Assembly: GCF_000739595.1 (NCBI RefSeq)
Contig: NZ_BBJP01000002.1
Span: 1-64,000 of the forward strand
Reading direction: 5' to 3'
Origin: Halorubrum halophilum
Lineage (GTDB): Archaea > Halobacteriota > Halobacteria > Halobacteriales > Haloferacaceae
Length of the DNA: 64,000 nt
In this document: piece after piece, positions 59,042 through 64,000 of the stretch
Layout of the letters: each line of letters opens with the position of its first letter
How positions within the stretch are numbered: position 1 is the stretch's first letter
Notes under the pieces: generated by a model
Databases searched by the model: none
Told to the model about the DNA's origin: nothing
The model's input: only the letters and a program-made list of their open reading frames with translations
Translations under genes and position numbers: made by a program

Positions 59042-59392
59042 TTATAAATGAACGAGGCGGTGGCGCGCCTCCGAGCGCCCCAAGGGCGCGAGGAGCCCGC
59101 GAGGGAGTCGGACCGGCGCAGATGCGCCGGTCCGACGAGGCTGGGGAGGTGTGAGGTGCTGTGTGGTTGCGCGTGGGTGGGACTCAAACGGGCAGCCGGT
59201 GAGGCGGGCGCAGGCGTTCACGAGAGCAGAGCTCTCGTGAGCCAATCAGAACGCGAAGCGTTCTGATGACGACGGAAGCACTGGAAGGAGCGAACGGGGT
59301 GAGCGACTGAAACGCGCAACGAACGTGCGCCCGCCTCACCGGCTGGGGATTTGGAAGTTCTCACCGTCGATCTATAGTCAGCCATTTATAAG
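59042..59392 (+). repeat. dispersed structured non-coding element, copy D
   Basis: Copy D is on plus from TTATAAATGA (59042) to TTTATAAG (59385). Hairpin 1 GCGCCC/GGGCGC (59075-59089); hairpin 2 GTCGGACCGGCGCA/TGCGCCGGTCCGAC, 14 perfect pairs (59107-59136); GAGGCTGGGGAGG (59137); GGGTGGGACTCAAACGGGCAG. The closing stem is 20 perfect pairs of wholly different sequence from copy C (59193-59212 with 59326-59345). Inner hairpins at 59219-59239 and 59247-59265 are nearly the same as in C. Ends in GGGGATTTGGAAG and CTCACCG. Confidence 0.85.
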
Positions 59393-59417
59393 CGATCAAC
59401 AATGGCTTTCGAGGCCG

Positions 59418-59939
59418 TCACGAGATCTTGGATGTGAGCTTCGAGTTCTGATTTGTTGTTGCGATATCCGAATCAATCAGTTGTTCGCACGCGTGAACGA
59501 ACTCCGTATCGTCAACCGATCCGCAGACGACGTGGGCCTCATCGGCAGTGCGGATATACAAGTCGATGACGTCGTGGTTTCCGACGCTGAGGTAGTCATA
59601 CGCTGTGGACCAAGCCCCGATAGCGAAAAGGTAGACGAATCCGAGAATCAGCACCTCAGTTTGAGTTGCGGGAAGACCGTTTAGATATATACTGGCAGTC
59701 GGTATGCCCGTGAGAATGAACGCGACGACTACAGAGCACACTCCGAGGAATCTCATATGGTGGAGGGTTGTGTTTCGTTCAAACTGGATCGTCTTGATCT
59801 CCGTCAGAGGAATAGACGTCGGAGACTCATCTTCCGGTTGAGCGTACGTGAGACGCTCGTCAGATGCTGTGAACGTTCCTACATCATCTCTCTCAAGCAC
59901 GTACTCATCGATATGAGCCTTCGTGTGGAACTCTTCCAT
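59418..59939 (-). CDS. membrane protein in low-GC DNA (173 aa)
   Basis: The family is not recognised. The first 65 residues look like a soluble beta-rich module (VLERDDVGTFTASDERLTYAQPEDESPTSIPLTEIKTIQFERN), which could be a PH-like domain. Two membrane helices follow (FLGVCSVVVAFILTGIPTASIYL and VLILGFVYLFAIGAWSTAYDYL), then a cytosolic tail with IDLYIRTADEAHVVCGSV. GC content and codon use are clearly lower than in the neighbours, a sign of acquisition. A TATAGT element (59964-59969) suits ATG 59939. Its end lies 25 bases beyond repeat copy D. Confidence 0.72.
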   Translation of the reverse strand: MEEFHTKAHIDEYVLERDDVGTFTASDERLTYAQPEDESPTSIPLTEIKTIQFERNTTLHHMRFLGVCSVVVAFILTGIPTASIYLNGLPATQTEVLILGFVYLFAIGAWSTAYDYLSVGNHDVIDLYIRTADEAHVVCGSVDDTEFVHACEQLIDSDIATTNQNSKLTSKIS

Positions 59940-60090
59940 CAGGTTCTGGTATTCTCGAGTATGTATAGTTGGCTGCTTTCATATTAGTGTTTCATCAGCA
60001 CGACTAAACGAACAGCTGTCAAATCCGAACTGACCGCCGCCGCTCCGCCGACAGCGACGATCACGTATTACTTATAAAGAACCGATCGAG
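59940..60090. other. intergenic with a lone TTATAAA box
   Basis: Apart from the promoter of the minus-strand membrane protein, this stretch holds the sequence ACTTATAAAGAACCG near 60069-60083, like the 5' edge of the dispersed element (TTTATAAAGGAACCG in copy B). No further element sequence follows it, so it may be only a convergent TATA box or a relic edge. Confidence 0.35.
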
Positions 60091-60768
60091 TCAGGGCGCG
60101 ACGCCGACGGTCAGAAGCGTCCCCCACGTCCGATACCGATCGACCATCGCCTCGCGGGAGTCCCAGTCGTCGGTCGGGAACGCCGAGGCGCCCGGAATCT
60201 CGATCTCCCGGTCCGGGACGGCGTCCTGTGCGGCGACGTACAGCCCCGCCTCCTGGAACGCCTCGCGGTACTCCGCGCGGCTCCACAGCGTCATGTCGAC
60301 CGAGATGTTGTCCTGCCACGCGTGGGTCTCTTCGCTCTCCGCGAAGTAGTTGACCGCGCAGTAGAAGGTGCCCCCGGGCTTCAGCACGCGCCGAATCTCT
60401 CGGAGCGTGTTGTGCGGGTCGGCCGCGTAGTAGAACGCCTCCATCGAGAAGACGTGGTCGAGCGAGTCGTCGGCGAAGGGGAGCGCGTCGAAGTCGCCGA
60501 CGAGGAAGCCGACCGCGTCGTCGTCGGTGTAGCTCCGGGCGTTGCGCGCCATCTCCGGCGCGCCGTCGAGCCCGTAGGCCCGGCCGATCCCCCGCTCGCG
60601 GAGCGCGCGGAGCGCGTAGCCGGAGCCGGTGCCCAGATCGAGGACGGCGTCGCCTTCCTCGACCGGCATCCGCGCGAGGACGTGTTTGGCGGTGTGCCAG
60701 TGTCGGTCCTCCATGCCGCGGTCCTTCCCCGCCGCCGCCCACTCGTCGAACTCCTCGCGAACGCTCAT
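60091..60768 (-). CDS. SAM-dependent methyltransferase
   Basis: A 225-residue class I methyltransferase. The SAM loop is VLDLGTGSGYALRALRERG (motif I), and motif II aspartate is in YGLDGAPEMARNA. Motif post-I/III is VGDFDALPFADDSLDHVFSMEAFYYAADPHNTLREIRRVLKPGGTFYCAVNYF, a standard UbiE/COQ5-like small-molecule type. Substrate not evident. Start ATG 60768 is the conserved one (MSVREEFDEWAAAGKDRGMEDRHW). Longer frames upstream have no family similarity. Confidence 0.87.
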   Translation of the reverse strand: MSVREEFDEWAAAGKDRGMEDRHWHTAKHVLARMPVEEGDAVLDLGTGSGYALRALRERGIGRAYGLDGAPEMARNARSYTDDDAVGFLVGDFDALPFADDSLDHVFSMEAFYYAADPHNTLREIRRVLKPGGTFYCAVNYFAESEETHAWQDNISVDMTLWSRAEYREAFQEAGLYVAAQDAVPDREIEIPGASAFPTDDWDSREAMVDRYRTWGTLLTVGVAP

Positions 60769-60835
60769 ACGCGGGCGAACGGCCCGGCGGGTGAAAAGCG
60801 TCGCCGTTATATCGGCCGGTACCGCTTCGGGGAGT

Positions 60836-61279
60836 ATGAAGCGACCGCGGAGCCTCCGTCGCCCGAAGTTCCGGATCGCGGACTCCGCGCAGCAGGCGGT
60901 CGGCGGGTTCCTCCTCGCGGGCCCGTTCGTCGTCACCGAGGAGGTGTGGGTGCTGGCGGCCAGCATGAGCTGGCTGCAGGCGGTTCTGACCGCCGGCGTC
61001 GTCGGGCTGATCGGCTACGCGGCGCTCTACCGAGCGGACACCGATCGCGACCCGGACGACGAGCGGGAGGTCGCCGGGATCCCGGTCCGATTCGTCTCGC
61101 TGATGATCGTCGCGTTCGGCTCCGTGGCCGTCCTCGCGCTGCTTTTCGACGCGCCCGGCACCTTCCTGGTCGAGGCGGGCGTGGTCGGCGCCGAGCTGTG
61201 GGGGACGACGTTTAAGGCGATCTCCGTCGGCGCGGTGTTCAGCGTGGTCGGCGCCGCGACCGCCGACAGCGTGTTCTGA
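60836..61279 (+). CDS. DUF2391-family membrane protein
   Basis: A 147-residue membrane protein. A basic N-terminus MKRPRSLRRPKFRIADSAQQAVGGFLLAGPFVVTEEVWVLAASMSWLQAVLTAGVVGLIGYAALY is followed by two further helices (FVSLMIVAFGSVAVLALLF and VGAELWGTTFKAISVGAVFSVVGAATAD). The pattern matches the DUF2391/TIGR02587-type integral membrane family, from memory. Function unknown. GTTATATC at 60806-60813 places a leaderless ATG 60836. Confidence 0.75.
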   Translation: MKRPRSLRRPKFRIADSAQQAVGGFLLAGPFVVTEEVWVLAASMSWLQAVLTAGVVGLIGYAALYRADTDRDPDDEREVAGIPVRFVSLMIVAFGSVAVLALLFDAPGTFLVEAGVVGAELWGTTFKAISVGAVFSVVGAATADSVF

Positions 61280-61319
61280 GGGCGTCGGCCGTCGCAAACG
61301 CGAACTGAGAACGGCCGGC

Positions 61320-61925
61320 TCAAACGACCACCGAGACGACCGCAAAGAGGATGAGCACGCCGGCGACGTCACAGAGGTTCGTGACGACAGGGATGGTCGT
61401 GTCGTCGGGGTTGAGCCCGACGCGGTACGACACCTCGACCGCGGCGACGCTGGCGACGACGACGAGGACGGCGAGCAGCATCCCCGAGACGAGCGAGACG
61501 AGCAGCACCCGCCCGAGACCGAGGCTCCCCCCGAGCGCGACGCCGATCCCCCACGCGGCGACGCCGACCGCCCCGAAGACGGTCCCCGCGAGCGCGAACA
61601 CCGCGCCGACGTTGGCGCGGAGGTCCGGGTTGGACGGGTCCAGCTCGTACGTCCCGAGGTAGAGCTGGGTGGTGAGCCGCGAGCAGGTGATCGACGCGAG
61701 GTTGCCCGCGGTCCCGATCTGGACCGGCACCAACACGAGGAGCGCGGGATTCGCCACGAGCGTCTCCTCGTACGTTTCGAGGACGCTTCCGGAGACGAGC
61801 TGGAGCACCGACAGCGCGGCCAACAGCGGGATCATCGTCCTGACGATCCGGCGGATCGACCACTCGTCGACGTACTCGCCGTCACGGTTCCCGCCGTGCT
61901 CGCCTCCGGATCCGTTGGAACTCAC
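61320..61925 (-). CDS. half-size MgtE-like transporter, second gene
   Basis: A 201-residue membrane protein equivalent to the transmembrane domain of MgtE without its N-domain or CBS pair. Motifs include IPLLAALSVLQLVSGSVLETYEETLVANPALLVLVPVQIGTAGNLASITCSRLTTQLYLG and VSYRVGLNPDDTTIPVVTNLCDVAGVLILFAVVS, the cation-site segment of MgtE (NPDD...P). Its start overlaps the end of the upstream half-gene by four bases. The two halves are distinct sequences and probably form a heterodimer. Likely magnesium or another divalent cation. Confidence 0.8.
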   Translation of the reverse strand: MSSNGSGGEHGGNRDGEYVDEWSIRRIVRTMIPLLAALSVLQLVSGSVLETYEETLVANPALLVLVPVQIGTAGNLASITCSRLTTQLYLGTYELDPSNPDLRANVGAVFALAGTVFGAVGVAAWGIGVALGGSLGLGRVLLVSLVSGMLLAVLVVVASVAAVEVSYRVGLNPDDTTIPVVTNLCDVAGVLILFAVVSVVV

Positions 61926-62494
61926 AGTACGGCCCCCACGACGTAGATTCCCACGAGGAGGAAGAAGATCCCGAACACGTCGCCGAGCGTCGTCACGACG
62001 GGGCCGATCACGTTGTCGGGGTCGAGCCCGCGCCGGTAGCCGACGAAGATGACCGCGATCAGCACCGAGATCATGAGCACCGCCGAGAGGAAGCCGGCGA
62101 CGACCATGATCCCGACCAGTTCGAACAGGTTCCCCTCGTTCCCGAAGAGGCGCAGCCAGAGGAACGTGATCACCGCGATGAACACCGAGACGGTCATCCC
62201 GTTGATGAAGGAGGCGAGGATCGCGTTGGTGAGCCGGCGATCAAGTCGAAAACGCGGCTCGATGAGCCCCTGGTGGAGTCCCGTCGAGAGGCGGGCGCCG
62301 AGGGAGCCGTAGACGCCCCCGCGAGTAGCGAGAAACGCCGGGAGGAGGAGAAGGAGGCCGGGGACCTCCGAGATACCGGCCCGCATCGTCTCCGATCCGA
62401 GGATCGTCCCGGAGAACAGCCCCGCGACCAGACTGACGAGGATCACCGGGAGCGCCTGCCGGTAGACGTCGCGGGCGGTGTCGTGGCCGGGCAT
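61922..62494 (-). CDS. half-size MgtE-like transporter, first gene
   Basis: A 190-residue membrane protein from ATG 62494. ARDVYRQALPVILVSLVAGLFSGTILGSETM leads into GLLLLLPAFLATRGGVYGSLGARLSTGLHQGLIEPRF and the cation-site motif YRRGLDPDNVIGPVVTTLGDVFGIFFLLVGI. This mirrors the MgtE membrane domain, with five helices and no regulatory parts. The upstream frame to 63478 is unrelated. It is coupled to the second half-gene by ATGA overlap. Lacking the CBS gate, regulation must come from elsewhere, possibly the divergent RecA-like protein. Confidence 0.82.
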   Translation of the reverse strand: MPGHDTARDVYRQALPVILVSLVAGLFSGTILGSETMRAGISEVPGLLLLLPAFLATRGGVYGSLGARLSTGLHQGLIEPRFRLDRRLTNAILASFINGMTVSVFIAVITFLWLRLFGNEGNLFELVGIMVVAGFLSAVLMISVLIAVIFVGYRRGLDPDNVIGPVVTTLGDVFGIFFLLVGIYVVGAVL

Positions 62495-62635
62495 CGACCG
62501 TGTCGACGGAGGGGACGGTGAAAAAACCGGCCGGGAGAGCGCCGGTCGGTGGAAGTGGACGGCGTCCGACCGCCGTTTCCCGCTTCGACCGCCGTTGCCC
62601 GCATCGTTAAGTCGGTCGGGCGGTTTCTCGATCCC

Positions 62636-63214
62636 ATGGACTACTCGCTCGCCATCGAGAACGGGCCGGAAACGATCCCCGGCGGAACCGGGCTCCTCCT
62701 CGTTCACCCGAGCATCGGCGAGACCGACCGGATCGACACTGACTTCCTGAAGACCGACACCGACGCGTTCCTCGTCGTCTCCACCCGAACCACCGCGCGC
62801 GAGGTCGAGCAGAAGCTGGAGTACTACGACGTCGACGAGACGAAGGCGACCATCCTCGACACGCTCTCCGTCGAACGTGGGTACTCCCGCCGAACCTCCG
62901 ACGACGTGTACTACGTCTCCGCGCCGGACGACCTCGACGGGGTCGTCGACCGAGTGGAGCGGTTCCTCACCGAACACGAGGGGAAGCGCCGCGTCTCCGT
63001 GGACTCGCTCACGGAGATGGCGTACTACGCCGACGACGACGCGGTGTACGAGGCCGCCGCGGACATCCTCGACCTCCTCGACGAGCACGACGCGGTCGGC
63101 ATCTTCCACCTCTCCGAGGAGGTCCACGAGGTCGCGACGCTGGACCGGTTCCGAGACCTGTTCGAGGGCGTCATCGAACTCGACGGCGACGGGAACGTGA
63201 CCGTCGACGTGTGA
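62636..63214 (+). CDS. RecA/KaiC-fold protein without P-loop (192 aa)
   Basis: From ATG 62636, MDYSLAIENGPETIPGGTGLLLVHPSIGETDRIDTDFLKTDTDAFLVVSTRTTAREVEQKLEYYDV. It has the strand-helix order of a KaiC/RadA-like core. The place of Walker A reads GGTGLLLVHPSIGETDRI, with no lysine of GKT, so nucleotide hydrolysis is unlikely. A helical C-terminal portion follows (VERFLTEHEGKRRVSVDSLTEMAYYADDDAVYEAAADILDLLDEHDAVGIFHL). Similar proteins are common in haloarchaea with no assigned role. It is divergent from the two MgtE halves. TATA TCGTTAAG is at 62602-62609. Confidence 0.72.
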   Translation: MDYSLAIENGPETIPGGTGLLLVHPSIGETDRIDTDFLKTDTDAFLVVSTRTTAREVEQKLEYYDVDETKATILDTLSVERGYSRRTSDDVYYVSAPDDLDGVVDRVERFLTEHEGKRRVSVDSLTEMAYYADDDAVYEAAADILDLLDEHDAVGIFHLSEEVHEVATLDRFRDLFEGVIELDGDGNVTVDV

Positions 63215-63251
63215 GGAAGGCCTTTCCGACCGCCGACTACCGGCTACCCGA

Positions 63252-64000
63252 CTACTCCGCGGCGTCGACCATCGACGCCACCGTCTTCTCCGCCCACGCC
63301 ACCGCGTAGGGAGCGCCGCGGTCGCGGTACGCCGCGGTGTCGAGCGCGGCGAACGGCGCGGGCAGGTCGAGCCCGTGACGGACTGCCGAACAGGCATACT
63401 CGGTCGCGCTCGCGAAGTCGGTCTCGCCGCGAGCGACCTCGCCCGCGAGCTCGCCGAGCCGCCCTTCGAGGCTGTCACCGGCGTCGGCCCACGCGTCGAA
63501 CAGCCGGGGGTGAGTCCCCTCCCACGACGCGAAGGTGTTGCGGGTGTACAGCCCGACCCACGCGTCGAACAACGCGGCCGCGATCTGGAAGACGTCGCTG
63601 GGGCCCAGCCCGGTCGTGGACGCGCCCGTGTCGGGGTCGGGGTGTCGGATCGCGGCGTCGAGGTCGCGGTAGCGCTCGCCGAAAAAGGGGAGGAAGCTCT
63701 CGGGGAGGGTCGAGTCCGGAACCCCCTCGGGTAGCGATCCCGGCGTCGGCTCGACGCCGATCTGGACCAGCCGGTCCGCGATCAGGAACGCGAGGAAATC
63801 GTCGGGCGTCCCCTCCGCCCGGTGTTTGACGAGGACCGTCTGGGGATCGGTCTGGGTCGTTCTGACGACGGTGCCGTCTCCCGGGAGCCCCACCGTGAAG
63901 GTCGGGCCGGCGTACTTGCGGAGCAGATCTGGGACCTCGTCGGGGAGCCACTCGACCGGAAACGACGCGGGCGAGAGCCCGTCGGCGAACAGTCCGAGGT
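63252..64000 (-). CDS. uncharacterised protein, N-terminus beyond the window
   Basis: At least 249 residues are visible to the right edge without an upstream stop, so the start lies outside. The frame reads LGLFADGLSPASFPVEWLPDEVPDLLRKYAGPTFTVGLPGDGTVVRTTQTDPQTVLVKHRAEGTPDDFLAFLIADRLVQIG and ends in AWAEKTVASMVDAAE. It is alpha-rich, acidic and soluble, with no motifs. The short internal start at 63893 is not the true one because the coding character continues upstream. A haloarchaeal orphan family is likely; function unknown. Confidence 0.65.
   Translation of the reverse strand, partial: LGLFADGLSPASFPVEWLPDEVPDLLRKYAGPTFTVGLPGDGTVVRTTQTDPQTVLVKHRAEGTPDDFLAFLIADRLVQIGVEPTPGSLPEGVPDSTLPESFLPFFGERYRDLDAAIRHPDPDTGASTTGLGPSDVFQIAAALFDAWVGLYTRNTFASWEGTHPRLFDAWADAGDSLEGRLGELAGEVARGETDFASATEYACSAVRHGLDLPAPFAALDTAAYRDRGAPYAVAWAEKTVASMVDAAE

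Overview
The window is haloarchaeal chromosome, most like Halorubrum or a close relative. Base composition is very GC-rich, almost every protein is acidic, promoters are TTTAA/TTATA-type TATA boxes about 25-30 bases before leaderless starts, and several haloarchaeal hallmarks occur: PurO, a Tat-dependent thiamine-binding lipoprotein, a soluble halobacterial transducer, APC permeases tied to UspA domains, and lycopene cyclase with a Brp/Blh retinal synthase. The genus is inference.

Layout. 1-935: an AT-richer left edge with the tail of a membrane protein, tRNA-Arg(CCG), and a gene-poor stretch. 936-14505: PAS histidine kinase, RimI-like acetyltransferase, PepF, a TPR/DUF424 cluster, alanine-glyoxylate type aminotransferase, APC-USP transporter, and a potassium locus (TrkH, TrkA, Lrp-type regulator with a TrkA-C domain). 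14899-23999: thiamine ABC transporter (thiB-thiP-thiQ), Tat lipoprotein, hisA, an APC/USP operon, hisB. 24073-31106: Hel308 helicase overlapping the KEOPS subunit Cgi121, tRNA-Gln(CTG), purO, small uncharacterised genes. 31160-38923: CstA, a GET3/ArsA ATPase with a coupled small partner, a CobW GTPase, upp, thrC. 39035-43753: VapBC, a lactonase plus iron-alcohol-dehydrogenase operon, serA. 43978-50612: CNNM/CorC-type protein, a degenerate RecA-like protein, a HEAT-repeat protein, ThpR, UvrC. 50755-58989: transducer, cytochrome P450, a second 2H phosphoesterase, serB, and the lycopene cyclase/Brp pair. 59418-64000: a low-GC membrane protein, methyltransferase, two half-size MgtE-like transporters, a RecA-like protein and a truncated gene.

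Functional links. serA and serB give two steps of serine synthesis, and thrC, hisA and hisB add amino-acid synthesis. The lycopene cyclase and Brp/Blh genes imply retinal for a rhodopsin encoded elsewhere. TrkH/TrkA with a nearby RCK-type regulator suggests potassium-sensing control. The lactonase/Fe-ADH pair resembles two steps of gamma-butyrolactone catabolism.

The strongest unexplained signal is a dispersed, non-coding element present four times (14603-14890 and 48349-48825 on minus; 54101-54456 and 59042-59392 on plus). All copies are bounded by TTATAA boxes and share short conserved blocks (GAGGCTGGGGAGG, GGGACTCAAA, a CTTTGGAGG-like end). Between these blocks lie hairpins whose sequence differs from copy to copy while base pairing is kept. 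That compensatory pattern points to a structured RNA or a foldback mobile element. I do not recognise it as a named family.
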